Shown here: positions 1 through 9,332 of the stretch, piece by piece | Layout of the letters: each line of letters begins with the position of its first letter | How positions within the stretch are numbered: the stretch's first letter is position 1 | Program-made: the position numbers and the translations under genes | Assembly: GCA_023408075.1 (NCBI GenBank) | Contig: JAEYKW010000015.1 | Span: 1-64,000 of the forward strand | Reading direction: 5' to 3' | Length of the DNA stretch: 64,000 bases | From: Bacillota bacterium | Lineage (GTDB): Bacteria > Bacillota > Clostridia > Christensenellales > SZUA-584 | The notes under the pieces: generated by a model | Seen by the model: only the letters and a program-made list of their open reading frames with translations | Told to the model about the DNA's origin: nothing | Database searches by the model: none

Positions 1-226
1 CTTCAAAATGGATGCTGCCCTCATCCTGCCTGATCAGCCCGATGATGATCTTCATCAGCGTCGATTTGCCCGCCCCGTTCTCTCCCAGCAGCGCATGGAC
101 CTGGCCTTTTTTGACACGAAGCTGCACATTCTTTAACGCATGCGTTCCGCCGAATGATTTGGACACTCCCTGACAATCCAGGATATATTCGTATTCGGTC
201 GTTTGGTTGTTTACTGCCTTGTCCAA
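1..226 (-). CDS. Sugar ABC transporter ATP-binding protein (partial, N-terminus)
   Basis: Only the first 75 codons are inside the window; the gene runs off the left edge. The translation has a typical ABC opening (CQGVSKSFGGTHALKNVQL) and a Walker A motif GENGAGKSTLMK, the form usual in RbsA/XylG/MglA sugar importers. It would energise uptake of a monosaccharide at the inner face of the membrane. I chose a TTG start at 226 because AGGTGA lies five bases upstream; the out-of-frame ATG at 228-230 is too close to that site and gives a non-ABC protein. It is followed upstream by xylB on the same strand, so the pair may be one sugar operon. Confidence 0.85.
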   Translation of the reverse strand, partial: MDKAVNNQTTEYEYILDCQGVSKSFGGTHALKNVQLRVKKGQVHALLGENGAGKSTLMKIIIGLIRQDEGSIHFE

Positions 227-280
227 ACATATCACCTCATTTCATAATCTTGTTGCAATATACATCCCATGATGACGCGG

Positions 281-1783
281 TTACTTTCTTCCTATTGCCG
301 TGAGGCTGCGCAGCACATCCTTGCCGGAGCCGTACGCTTGCTTATACAATGCGTAGTACTCGCGGTAGATTTCATGATTGCGCGAGTCGGGCAGTATTGT
401 TTCGCGGCGGTAATGGACCGCCGCATTGCATCCTTCCTCCAGGTTGCGGAATATGCCCGCCCCGACACCGGCAGCAATCGCTGCGCCCAGCCCCGCCTGT
501 TCCTGCGTCTCCGATACGCGCAGCGGTATGTTGTAAACATCCGCCTGCATCTGCAGCCATGGCTTGCTACGCGCTGCGCCGCCCGAAGCCACAAGCCATT
601 TGGCATGAAGACCGAGCTCTCCACAAATCTCAATACACTGCATCAGCGAGTAAGCCACGCCTTCCATAACGGCTTTTGTCATGTGGGCGCGTGTGGTGCC
701 GATGTTTACCCCCAGAAAAGCGCCGCTCAAATTCGGATCGACATGAGGGGTGCGCTCACCGTTTAAATAAGGAAGGAATATAACGCCTCCGCTGCCCGGC
801 GATATCATCGCCACCTCCCGGTCCAGCTGCGCGTAGTCGATGTTGCCGGAATTGCGGTGCCACCACTCGAACGACAGCCCTGCCGTCATGGTCGCGCCAA
901 ACAGTATCCACCGTCCTTTTCTGTAGCCGCAGAACATGTTTGTATTCAGATCCGGGTTCAATAACGGCCGGTCTATCTGGAAGCTCACCTGACCGCTGCT
1001 GCCGATGTTGACCGTCGCGTCGCCCGGATTCACCATCCCATTCCCAATGCCCTGCATCACCTGGTCACCGCCGCCTGCCGCCACGATTGTGCCGACTTTC
1101 AGCCCTGTTTGTTTTGACGCCTCGGCGCAGATGCGGCCCGCCTCCTGCGTTGTCTCGAAGCAGGTCGGGAACAATGCGGCGGAGATATTGACTCTGTCCA
1201 ATATTTCCTTGGACCATGCGTCATTTTGTATATCGAATGCCAGCGTGGCGGATGCGTCCGAAAAATCCGAAGAAAGCTCGCCGCTCATTTTGAACTTCAG
1301 ATAATCCTTCGGCAAACACACATGGCGGATTCTTTCGAAATTCTCAGGCTCGTTCTCCCTCACCCATAGCAGCGAGGGCAGCAGAAACCCCGTATATACC
1401 GGGTTCATCATGAGTTTGCTGATGCCGTCAGTTCCCAGCATGCGCCGAAGCGCTTGCACCTGTTCGTCCGAGCGCGCATCGCAATGCAATATGGCGGGAC
1501 GCACCACGCGATAATCACGGTCCAGCATCACCAGCCCATGCATCTGCCCCGAGAAGCTGACGCCTGCGATATCTTCCGCGCGGCCGCCGAATTTGCTCAG
1601 CACCTCACGCACCGTCTGCGTGCAAGCCTGCCACCACGTATCAGGATCTTGCTCCGCATACCCGCCGTGCGGCGAGTCAAATGTATATGAACGATGGCTC
1701 AGCGCCTTCACTTCACCAACCTCATTGATCACAATGGTTTTGAGACCCGATGTCCCAAGGTCAATCCCCAGCAAAAATGCCAC
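281..1783 (-). CDS. xylB: Xylulokinase (FGGY family carbohydrate kinase)
   Basis: Probable D-xylulose kinase, converting D-xylulose to D-xylulose 5-phosphate with ATP. The 500-residue length fits the family. The N-terminus has the phosphate-binding signature LLGIDLGTSGLKT, the QMHGLV segment near residue 80 is typical of XylB, and the C-terminal half carries the FGGY-type ATP-binding part (VASGGAARSKPWLQMQADV). I placed the start at the GTG at 1783, preceded by AAGGG; an in-frame upstream ATG at 1858 would add 25 residues before the conserved start. It lies between a sugar ABC ATPase and a ROK/XylR-type regulator, as in xylose operons. Other FGGY ketose substrates cannot be excluded. Confidence 0.87.
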   Translation of the reverse strand: MAFLLGIDLGTSGLKTIVINEVGEVKALSHRSYTFDSPHGGYAEQDPDTWWQACTQTVREVLSKFGGRAEDIAGVSFSGQMHGLVMLDRDYRVVRPAILHCDARSDEQVQALRRMLGTDGISKLMMNPVYTGFLLPSLLWVRENEPENFERIRHVCLPKDYLKFKMSGELSSDFSDASATLAFDIQNDAWSKEILDRVNISAALFPTCFETTQEAGRICAEASKQTGLKVGTIVAAGGGDQVMQGIGNGMVNPGDATVNIGSSGQVSFQIDRPLLNPDLNTNMFCGYRKGRWILFGATMTAGLSFEWWHRNSGNIDYAQLDREVAMISPGSGGVIFLPYLNGERTPHVDPNLSGAFLGVNIGTTRAHMTKAVMEGVAYSLMQCIEICGELGLHAKWLVASGGAARSKPWLQMQADVYNIPLRVSETQEQAGLGAAIAAGVGAGIFRNLEEGCNAAVHYRRETILPDSRNHEIYREYYALYKQAYGSGKDVLRSLTAIGRK

Positions 1784-2083
1784 TATTTGTTTCCCCTTTT
1801 CCCTGCAAATGATGTCAAATAACCCAGCCGTGATGAATCGCCCCCACCCATGGATCATTCGGATGCCCCAATACCTTAAGGGAACGATACGTTCGGACGC
1901 TTTCGGGTCCTGTCAGTTCCGGTTGCTCTCGTGCCAAATTATATCGCGTCATCTTTGATGTGCAGCATGACGCCTCGCACCGGATAACAAGCGATGAAAT
2001 ATATGATGATATGCAACGGAGTGGATATATCTACAATATAAGTTCAGGTGCTGTTTATATGCGCTGACAGCCAGCCGAATCCA
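1784..2083. other. Intergenic region between ROK regulator and xylB
   Basis: No gene is visible. On the minus strand a TATAAT lies at 1938-1943 and could be a -10 box for xylB, but the expected -35 position (1961-1966) reads GCTGCA and matches poorly, so the promoter is only tentative. Confidence 0.35.
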
Positions 2084-3301
2084 TCAGTCGAGCAGGCGGT
2101 CAAACAGGCGTTCATTCCTGAGCATCTCATCAATAGCCAGCATTGCCGCGCCCGCCAGCGCCGGATCTTCCTTGAACTCGCTGATCTGTATATTGACTTT
2201 ATTGTAGAGTTCAGGCAATGCATGCTCCTTCACGGATTCGCATACTTTTTTCAGAAAAGGCGGGCCTCCTTTTTGGAAATCGTCACCGATGATGATCGTA
2301 CCCGGATTGATGACATTAATCAGGCTTGCAATACCGAAACCGAGGTGCCAAGCGACATCGTCGAGTATGCCTACCGCCAGTTTGTCACCGAGATGAAACG
2401 CGTTGAATATATCATGTATGCCGCTGCCGGGCGTCAGCATGGAATCCGGGTAGTCTGGCAAGCGTTCGTTAAGCATGTTGAGCATGGCAAAGCCTGATGC
2501 GTACTGCTCCAAGCAGCCTTTGTTGCCGCATACGCATTTTTTGCCGTGTATGTTGATGCTCATATGGCCAATCTCGCCCGCAACGCCGAGCTGGCCGCGC
2601 ATGATACTCCCGTTGTCGATGATGCCCGCGCCGAGGCCCTGGCCGCCCATGATGTAAAGGAACAGCCCTTTTTCGGTTGTGCCCGCGAAACGCTGCCATT
2701 CGGCATATGCGGCAAGGTTGGCATCATGATCCGCATAGACCGGCACATTAAATTCCTGCTGCAGTTCTTTAATCAGATGGATATCTTTAAGGTTCGGAAA
2801 CCCTGTCGCAAACACAAAATGATCCTCAGATTTAAGGAATGGCCCGAGTACCGCGATGCCGGCGCTCAGCAGCGTTTTTCCGTCGAGTTGGCCGATCTGG
2901 GCCCTTATTTCCTTTTTGATGTTTTCAATGATCTGCCCGATTTCGTTTTCGGTGTTGATCACCACATGCTTGCAGGAGTGCTGGTTCCCTCTTATGTCGT
3001 AAACCGCAACAAGAAGATGCTCGCGCGTGAGTCGTACACTCATAAAGCGGTATTTTTCGCAATTCAGGTCAAGGCCGATAATCCTGCGCCCTTTTTTACC
3101 CTCAATGAGGCCTGTTTCGTAAACCAGACCGCAATCGATGAGCTCGCTGACGATATTGGTAACGGTTGCCTGATTAAGACCGCTGTGCTTTGTCAGATCG
3201 GCACGCGAGCGAATATTTTGCCTGCGCATCAAATCAACGATTAAAGCGCGGTTGATATAACGGATATCTCCAAGGTTCTTTCCTTTTTTAGCAGTCTGCA
3301 T
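2084..3301 (-). CDS. ROK family transcriptional repressor (XylR/NagC type)
   Basis: A 405-residue regulator with an N-terminal winged helix (about residues 10-75, including RADLTKHSGLNQATVTNIVSEL cut here to its core) and a C-terminal ROK sugar-kinase-like sensor domain. The zinc-binding signature CVCGNKGCLE is present near residue 255, with GHM before it. ROK repressors of this layout bind sugar-operon operators and release them on binding the sugar. Its neighbour xylB points to xylose or a related pentose. I started at the ATG at 3301, which has GGAG about eight bases upstream, rather than at 3331. A tandem repeat directly upstream may be its own operator. Confidence 0.88.
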   Translation of the reverse strand: MQTAKKGKNLGDIRYINRALIVDLMRRQNIRSRADLTKHSGLNQATVTNIVSELIDCGLVYETGLIEGKKGRRIIGLDLNCEKYRFMSVRLTREHLLVAVYDIRGNQHSCKHVVINTENEIGQIIENIKKEIRAQIGQLDGKTLLSAGIAVLGPFLKSEDHFVFATGFPNLKDIHLIKELQQEFNVPVYADHDANLAAYAEWQRFAGTTEKGLFLYIMGGQGLGAGIIDNGSIMRGQLGVAGEIGHMSINIHGKKCVCGNKGCLEQYASGFAMLNMLNERLPDYPDSMLTPGSGIHDIFNAFHLGDKLAVGILDDVAWHLGFGIASLINVINPGTIIIGDDFQKGGPPFLKKVCESVKEHALPELYNKVNIQISEFKEDPALAGAAMLAIDEMLRNERLFDRLLD

Positions 3302-3351
3302 AAGTATTCTCCATTGCATAACATATGCCAATATATGTGCTATATTTATTT

Positions 3352-3410
3352 AATCATTAACATTATTGAATTATTAATTTTATTGAATCATTATTTTTAT
3401 TAAATCATAA
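3352..3410. repeat. 17-bp tandem repeat upstream of the ROK gene
   Basis: Four repeats start at 3352, 3369, 3386 and 3403, exactly 17 bases apart. Their first eight bases are AATCATTA, AATTATTA, AATCATTA and AATCATAA, and the first three units end in TATTG or TATTA. The array is very AT-rich and lies 50-110 bases upstream of the ROK start codon, so it may hold regulator binding sites or an upstream promoter element. The function is inferred only from position. Confidence 0.6.
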
Positions 3411-4062
3411 TAGCGAGACGCGCATTTGTCAATATGTTTTTCAGAAATGTCTGCCCGCATTCTGTAACTGATTGGTTTCACTTTGCGTGCTGTATACTGG
3501 TTTATTATTTTCATAGACATTATATGAAATCTCTGTGCTAACTGCGTAGGCGTTTAACGAGAGCGTATCTCTCTTAGCGCAGGAAAAGCGGAGACTTGCC
3601 GCCCGAATGCGAATAAAAGACTAAGCTGCGAAAAATCGCAAGCCGAGAGACGTATTCTTGCGGAATGGCAAACAGCGTTAATACCTTCTATCATTGATAT
3701 CTTGTGAAAGTGGTGCCTTACCGCTTGCATTGCATATAGATATGGCTATAGAAAGTCACTCATCCGGTCCACTTTGCAGTGAGGAGCGAAGCGACGACTA
3801 CGACGGTGTAAAGAATGACCCTGTCTTTTCGTTTATTGTGGTGCCGTAATGCATGATGATTCTGAAGCATTTATGTACCGCCTGCTGCGATTGCGGCTTT
3901 TTATCATAATGAGCGCAAGACTTCCCTTTGTCCCTTCCCTGAGCGTAAAAAATATTGTCGCAGAAAACAGAGATTGCGTAAAATTGCCGGTTTTCATGAT
4001 ATGGGCCGGTTTATCTGGCTTTTGGCAGCAATATCATATAAAATATATATTACATATAAACC
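3411..4062. other. Long intergenic region without a convincing gene
   Basis: About 650 bases between the divergent ROK regulator and the DUF155 pair. Short open frames exist but none has a ribosome binding site with a plausible protein. The stretch 3770-3825 ends in a short segment (AGAATGACC) also present in the gap at 39250, which suggests remnants of a dispersed intergenic repeat. Confidence 0.4.
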
Positions 4063-4078
4063 AAAGGAGCCAATTTCA

Positions 4079-4897
4079 ATGTCGGCACTGGAATTCCTTG
4101 CGTTTTCAATCACCACCGAAATCGACCTCAACAAGATCGCGCTCAAATGCGGAATATCGAAAAAATTCACTTGGGAAGAGCCGCTGACGCTGCAGGGCGG
4201 TGTGCTCGCGGAAATCATCGGCAAACCGGTGAAAAGCGGCCAGAGCGTCATGTTGTTTTCGTTCGGCAGTATCGTGCTCATCAATCTTCGCAAAGACGAC
4301 GTTCCCGCGCTCATCGCTTATATCCGGCAGTACGGCGCGGACGAGCTGCCCGACTGGCAGGACTTCACCGATGATTACGCGCTGCACGTATCCAACGAAG
4401 ATCAGGCTCTGACGGATGCCTATGCGGTGGTGGCCGAAATGGAGCCGTTTTATCCCGAGCTTGTCGCCGACGTGCTCGCCAAATCCGTCGCGCTCGAACG
4501 CGTGGAAGCCCAGCTAGGCAAAATATTCGACAGCCTCGAAAGCTACATCGAGCGGCTCGAGAAAGGCAACTTTCAGATAGGCGACAAGAAGCTCGCCAAG
4601 GTCACCGCGCGTGTGGCGCGGCATGAGTTCAACAGCATCAGCTATATCATGATACTTGACAAGCCGGATATCACGTGGGTCAACAGCCGGGCTGCCGAGT
4701 TCTTTAACAGGCTGTCCGAATTCTTCGAGCTCAGCGACCGCTATGAGATCATCAAAAGCAAGTCCACTGTCTGCAACAACATCATCTCGGGGTTTTCCTC
4801 CATCAGCCATGCGTTTCGCGGTTTGCGCGTGGAGCTGATCATCGTGCTGCTCATCGTGATAGAAGTGGTGCTGATGGTGCTCGAACTGCTCAAATGA
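4079..4897 (+). CDS. RMD1/YagE (DUF155) family protein, copy 1
   Basis: A 272-residue protein that I assign to the RMD1/DUF155 family. The N-terminal part contains the FSFGSIVLINL strand, typical of the family. The middle is helical (ERLEKGNFQIGDKKLAKV), and the protein ends in a hydrophobic membrane segment (LIIVLLIVIEVVLMVLELL) followed by a lysine. Eukaryotic members are mitochondrial membrane proteins; the role of bacterial members is unknown to me. The ATG at 4079 has an AAAGGAG site nine bases upstream, which is why I reject the in-frame ATG at 3974. It is followed 13 bases later by a paralogue, so the two are probably cotranscribed and may act together at the membrane. Confidence 0.75.
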   Translation: MSALEFLAFSITTEIDLNKIALKCGISKKFTWEEPLTLQGGVLAEIIGKPVKSGQSVMLFSFGSIVLINLRKDDVPALIAYIRQYGADELPDWQDFTDDYALHVSNEDQALTDAYAVVAEMEPFYPELVADVLAKSVALERVEAQLGKIFDSLESYIERLEKGNFQIGDKKLAKVTARVARHEFNSISYIMILDKPDITWVNSRAAEFFNRLSEFFELSDRYEIIKSKSTVCNNIISGFSSISHAFRGLRVELIIVLLIVIEVVLMVLELLK

Positions 4898-4910
4898 GGA
4901 GGTGCATCCG

Positions 4911-5714
4911 GTGAGGCAGTTGCATTTGGACAGCTACCGTCTTGGCCAGTCGATACCGCTCGCCCGCGTCGCGTCGCAGCTCGACGGCAGCGCGCTGCCC
5001 CGCCGCCGCGAATATCTTGAGCTTCGCGGTGATACACTGCGTTCATTGACGGGCCAAAACCGCGAGGATCAGGCTGTTTATTTATTCCGTTTCGGCTGTG
5101 TCGTATTTGTGAATATGAGCGACTCCGATATTCAGCGTTTTCTCGGGCTGCTGCCGCTCAATGTGGAGACCCCTGCCGACCCGCTGCTCGGCAATCACGA
5201 AGCCCATACGCTCACCGTGGACGATGACGGTACGCTCGTTTTTCATGACGGCTCTCCCGCCGTCACTTTCAGCGCAGCCAATATCTCTGCCGCCGCCAAC
5301 GCGCTTGCCAAGCTTTCGGCGCTCGCCTTTATGGAAGAGCGCATCAGCCGCATTTATGACGATGCGGAAGGGTTCATGTCCCGCATGCGCAGCGGACGCC
5401 TGCGTTTCCGCGCTCTGCTGTATGCCGGGGAAATATCCAAGCTGCTGCGGTTTCAGTACATCAGCGCGTTTAACGTGCGCGTGTTCGAACGCTGCGATAT
5501 TGCCGACGCACATATCGATGTCCGCCGCTTTTACGACCTGTTTATGGCCGCTTACGAGTATCAGGACCGCATACGCATACTGCGCGACAAAACGGAGGCG
5601 CTGGACGGCATTTTTCGCCTTCTCATACCCTTGAGCCAAAACTGGCAGGAGAGCCGCACGCTGTACGCCGAGATTTTCTTTCTCGCGATGTTCCCGCTCT
5701 TTTACTTGCTGTAG
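4911..5714 (+). CDS. RMD1/YagE (DUF155) family protein, copy 2
   Basis: A 267-residue paralogue of the preceding protein. It keeps the FRFGCVVFVNM strand in the same relative place, the helical middle (MEERISRIYDDAEGFMSRM) and a C-terminal hydrophobic stretch (AEIFFLAMFPLFYLL) ending at the stop codon. I chose the GTG at 4911 because GGAGG lies eight bases upstream; the GTG at 4902 overlaps that site. The similarity to copy 1 is moderate, so the duplication is old. A tandem pair of tail-anchored DUF155 proteins suggests a heteromeric membrane complex, but that is inference. No catalytic residues can be named. Confidence 0.7.
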   Translation: MRQLHLDSYRLGQSIPLARVASQLDGSALPRRREYLELRGDTLRSLTGQNREDQAVYLFRFGCVVFVNMSDSDIQRFLGLLPLNVETPADPLLGNHEAHTLTVDDDGTLVFHDGSPAVTFSAANISAAANALAKLSALAFMEERISRIYDDAEGFMSRMRSGRLRFRALLYAGEISKLLRFQYISAFNVRVFERCDIADAHIDVRRFYDLFMAAYEYQDRIRILRDKTEALDGIFRLLIPLSQNWQESRTLYAEIFFLAMFPLFYLL

Positions 5715-5738
5715 CCCCTGTTCACCCGCAGAAACAGC

Positions 5739-5771
5739 AAAGGCCGCCCGGAAACCGGACAGCCTTTTTTT
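5739..5771. terminator. Rho-independent terminator between convergent genes
   Basis: An AAAGGC...CCGG stem pairs with CCGG...GCCTTT around a short AAA loop and runs into seven T on the plus strand. It ends the DUF155 pair and may also serve the hydrogenase gene coming from the other side. Confidence 0.75.
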
Positions 5772-5799
5772 GAACCTCATCGTCTTTAAAAGACAGCAT

Positions 5800-8700
5800 T
5801 TACTCCTGCAAGCTTGACATCAGCCAGTCTTCAATGTTGTCGAGCTCCTCTTTGGGAACCCGCTGGCCATCCACAGCCACGAAAATCTCGTCGGGGTACG
5901 AGTGGCCCGTATAAAGCCCCGGCTTCACCTCGAAGAACCGGTCGAGCTGCAAATCGGATATCGTCTGCTTGATTCTTGTCAGCAGCTGATACGAGCCCTT
6001 CTCCGTGCATTTTTGATCGATACAAACTTGTATTGTTCTCATCTGCCATGCGGACTCATCAAACCGGTTGGATTCGAGCATGCCCTCTTTCTTGCGCGAC
6101 GTATACCGCGTATGCAAAAGACGCTTGGAAATATCTGAATGTATTTCACCAAAGAACTCGTCATACAGCTTCAATAGATCATCGTTCTGTCCGCTTCTTC
6201 TGACCTTGCTCTTTTCATCGATCGCGAGCAGCACATTATGGCGCTCCTTGAGGACGCCTTTGGTCTCGGGCACGGGATGGCCCGCCCCGGCGATGCATCC
6301 GCCCGGACATGCCATGACTTCTATCATGTCAAACTCCGAAACCCCTTTGTCAATCACCTGCCGGACAAGCGGCTCGGCATATTTGAGGCCGGATACCACC
6401 GCAATTCTCACGGTCTTTCCGTTCAGCTCCACCTGCGTTGTCTTAACGCCTTCGAGGCCGCGGATGTCTTCAAATTCCAGAATCTCTTTGATTTCATTCT
6501 GTCCCGCCTTGGAAACCGCCATTCTCAGCGCCGCTTCCGCCACACCGCCCGACGCGCCGAACAGTATGCCGGCACCCGATACGCGGCTGTACGGGCTGTC
6601 GAATTCCATGGGCGCAATGGCCGATGCCGTGATCCGCCTGTTCTCGATCATCTCTATGAGTTCGGTGGATGTGAGCACCGCATCCACATCTCTGATGCCA
6701 TCCGCCTGGAATTCGTCTCTCGCAGCTTCCGTCTTTTTCGCGAGGCAAGGAACGATCGAGACCACAAACAGATCCTCTTTGCCGATCTTGCGTTCGCTGC
6801 CCGCAGTCTCACTCAGCCATATGGGCAGATGATTTTTAACGGTTGCTCCCATCATCTGCTGAGGCGATTTGCAGCTCGACAGATGCGGAATCAGCTTCGG
6901 ATATCTTTTCTCCACAAAGTTGACCCAGCCCGGGCAGCACGATGTGAAGAGCGGCAGCCTGTTTTGCCCGATCCTCTCAAACAGCTCATACGTTTCTTCC
7001 AGAACCGTTAAGTCAGCCGCAAACGAAAAGTCGAAGCATCTGTCGAAACCGAGCGTTTTGAGCATACCGGCTATAAAAGGAGAGGCCTCTTCATATTGCA
7101 GATGATAGTGATCGCATATCAGCGACCGCACTGCGGGTGCCACAAAGCCGATCACGGTTTTTTCAGGATCGTTCAACGCCCGGAACACCTTGCCGCTTTC
7201 CCTTTTGTATTCCAGCGCGCCGCACGGGCATGAAGCCACGCATTGCCCGCACGAAATGCAATCCGTTTCCTTTAAGGGTTCTCCCGTTTTTGTTCCGACA
7301 CAGAGCTTGCCCTGTTTCATATAAAAGCCGAGCACGCCCGGGCCGCCGATCTCGCTGCAGGCTGCAATACATCTGCCGCAGGAGATGCATTTATTCGTAT
7401 CTCTGATGATGAACGGGTGGTCAATATTCTTCGGGTAATTTCTGCACCATTGCAGCTCTCTGTTGTGCGTGACACCGAGGCCGGACGCTTCTTCTCTGAG
7501 CTGGCAGGTGTGCCGCTTCGTGCAGCCGCATTCCAGGCATCTCCCGGCTTCCGCGAGCGCCTGCTGCTCCGTGATCGTCAGCTCCACCTCGTCGAAAGAG
7601 GAAACCGCTGTATTAAGATCGATTTCACTTTGCTTCACTCTCGGCAATTTGGGAATCTTGCTGAATTCGTAACGCGGAAGGTCCTCAAAGCCGCCCCTGC
7701 TGCACGAGTAATCGTCGTTAAATCCGGCCACGTATCCGCTTTCAAGGTACTGGCTGATCGCTTCCGCCGCGCGTCTACCCGCCGCGATAGCCTGAACAAC
7801 CGTCGCCGGTCCCGTCACGCAATCGCCGCCCGCGAACACCTTTTCGACCGATGTCTCGAGCGTTTTGCCGTCAATGTCAATATCGCCCCATTTATTCAGC
7901 TTAACGGGCACATCGTTCCATAGATAGCTCGTGTTGGTTTTCTGTCCGATCGCGCCGATCACAGCCGTCACCGGAATCGCAAACTCGCTGCCCTCTATCA
8001 CAACCGGGCGTCTCCTGCCGGATCTGTCCGGTTCGCCGAGCTCCATTTTTTCGCATTTGACGGAGCAAACCACGCCCGATGCATCGGCTTCAATGGAAAC
8101 CGGTGCCGTCAGGAAAACCATCTCGATGCCTTCGTGAATCGCCGCTTCAATCTCGGCGGGTTCTGCCGGCATTTCGTCTTTCGTTCTTCTGTAGACAATG
8201 GATACGTGCTCCGCGCCGCAGCGGAGCGCTGTTCTCGCGCAGTCAACCGCCGTGTTGCCGCCGCCGACAACCGCCACATGGCTGCCAAGACTGACTGCCT
8301 TCCCCTTGGCAATTTGCTCAAGGTATTCAATGCCCTTGTATACGCCGCTGAGCCGTTCGCCGTCCACACGCATGGACGTGGCTTCCCACGAACCGACCGC
8401 CATATAAACAGCGTCAAAGTCCCTTTGGAGCCCCTCCAGTGTGATGTTTGTGCCGAGGCTTTTGCCCAGCTTTATCGCAACGCCCGCGCGTTCGATCCGC
8501 GCGATCTCTTTATCCAAAGTCTCCTGCGGAAGGCGGTAATCGGGTATGCCGTAACGCATCATGCCGCCAGCCTTCGCCTGCCTTTCAAAAACCGTCACCC
8601 GGTGGCCAGCAAGCGCCGCGTAATAAGCCGCCGACAGCCCGGACGGGCCTGCGCCGACAATCGCGATTTTCTTTCCGGTATCCGGCTTTTTCTCGGGCAT

Positions 8701-9297
8701 CCATTCCTCGTCCGCCGCGTCAAGATCGGCCACGAATCTTTTCACATGGTTGATCGCGACCGGTTCATCCGTCAGCGTTCTGCGGCATTGGCTCTCGCAC
8801 GGATGCGGGCACACGCGGCCGCATACGACCGGGAACGGGTTCTTTTCTTTAATAATCCGCAGTGCGGCACCGAAGTTTCCTAAAGCGACCTGTTTCAAGT
8901 ACCCCTGTATATCGATACCGGCAGGGCATGCCGTTTTGCACGGCGGCTCGCAGTCCGCATTGTGGTCTGCCAGCAGCTGCTCCATCCTCAGCTTACGAAA
9001 GCTCTCCAGCTCCGTGCTCGTCGTGGTGATGTCCATGCCTTCCTTCAGCAGAATGTTGCATGAACGGACGATTTTGTTCTCCTTCTCAAGCTTCACGATG
9101 CAAAGCCCGCAGGACCGGTTCGGATCGCTCAGGCGCGGGTCGTAACACAAATGCGGGATGGGGATATTATTCGCAAGCAACGCTTCGAGGATGGTGAAAC
9201 CCTTCGGCGATTGCAAATTCTTTCCGTTAACCGTATAGCTTAGCAAGGTGCTCTCAGTATTCAGCATAAATCCGTTTTGACTCCTGTCCACACTCAT
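5800..9297 (-). CDS. GltD-type flavoprotein fused to [FeFe]-hydrogenase catalytic subunit
   Basis: A 1165-residue fusion. Residues 20-95 look like a 2Fe-2S domain (SCGLC near 62). Residues 115-525 are a GltD/NfnB-like NAD(P)H oxidoreductase with a Cys-rich N-terminal cluster region and two dinucleotide folds (IVGAGPSGLSAAYYA near 213; VVGGGNTAVDCA near 343). Residues 637-693 hold two 4Fe-4S motifs. Residues 710-1075 form the H-cluster domain with TSCCPGW (785), VPCLAKKTEA (849) and EVMACPGGCIAGAGHP (993). The last 90 residues resemble part of a thioredoxin-like ferredoxin, with only two cysteines visible (CIDQKC). It could couple NAD(P)H to H2. The L2 methionine is valine, and the usual GGGQP reads GAGHP. 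The start is uncertain: 9297 lacks a clear binding site, whereas the ATG at 9267 has AGGAG twelve bases upstream. Confidence 0.88.
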   Translation of the reverse strand: MSVDRSQNGFMLNTESTLLSYTVNGKNLQSPKGFTILEALLANNIPIPHLCYDPRLSDPNRSCGLCIVKLEKENKIVRSCNILLKEGMDITTTSTELESFRKLRMEQLLADHNADCEPPCKTACPAGIDIQGYLKQVALGNFGAALRIIKEKNPFPVVCGRVCPHPCESQCRRTLTDEPVAINHVKRFVADLDAADEEWMPEKKPDTGKKIAIVGAGPSGLSAAYYAALAGHRVTVFERQAKAGGMMRYGIPDYRLPQETLDKEIARIERAGVAIKLGKSLGTNITLEGLQRDFDAVYMAVGSWEATSMRVDGERLSGVYKGIEYLEQIAKGKAVSLGSHVAVVGGGNTAVDCARTALRCGAEHVSIVYRRTKDEMPAEPAEIEAAIHEGIEMVFLTAPVSIEADASGVVCSVKCEKMELGEPDRSGRRRPVVIEGSEFAIPVTAVIGAIGQKTNTSYLWNDVPVKLNKWGDIDIDGKTLETSVEKVFAGGDCVTGPATVVQAIAAGRRAAEAISQYLESGYVAGFNDDYSCSRGGFEDLPRYEFSKIPKLPRVKQSEIDLNTAVSSFDEVELTITEQQALAEAGRCLECGCTKRHTCQLREEASGLGVTHNRELQWCRNYPKNIDHPFIIRDTNKCISCGRCIAACSEIGGPGVLGFYMKQGKLCVGTKTGEPLKETDCISCGQCVASCPCGALEYKRESGKVFRALNDPEKTVIGFVAPAVRSLICDHYHLQYEEASPFIAGMLKTLGFDRCFDFSFAADLTVLEETYELFERIGQNRLPLFTSCCPGWVNFVEKRYPKLIPHLSSCKSPQQMMGATVKNHLPIWLSETAGSERKIGKEDLFVVSIVPCLAKKTEAARDEFQADGIRDVDAVLTSTELIEMIENRRITASAIAPMEFDSPYSRVSGAGILFGASGGVAEAALRMAVSKAGQNEIKEILEFEDIRGLEGVKTTQVELNGKTVRIAVVSGLKYAEPLVRQVIDKGVSEFDMIEVMACPGGCIAGAGHPVPETKGVLKERHNVLLAIDEKSKVRRSGQNDDLLKLYDEFFGEIHSDISKRLLHTRYTSRKKEGMLESNRFDESAWQMRTIQVCIDQKCTEKGSYQLLTRIKQTISDLQLDRFFEVKPGLYTGHSYPDEIFVAVDGQRVPKEELDNIEDWLMSSLQE

Positions 9298-9332
9298 GAT
9301 GAAAGTATTTATATCGGCATTTGAAACCGCAG

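Noticed and set aside
3849..4187. 112-codon frame before the first DUF155 gene
   Set aside because: It overlaps the start of the well-supported DUF155 gene in another frame and its second half is out-of-frame translation of that gene.
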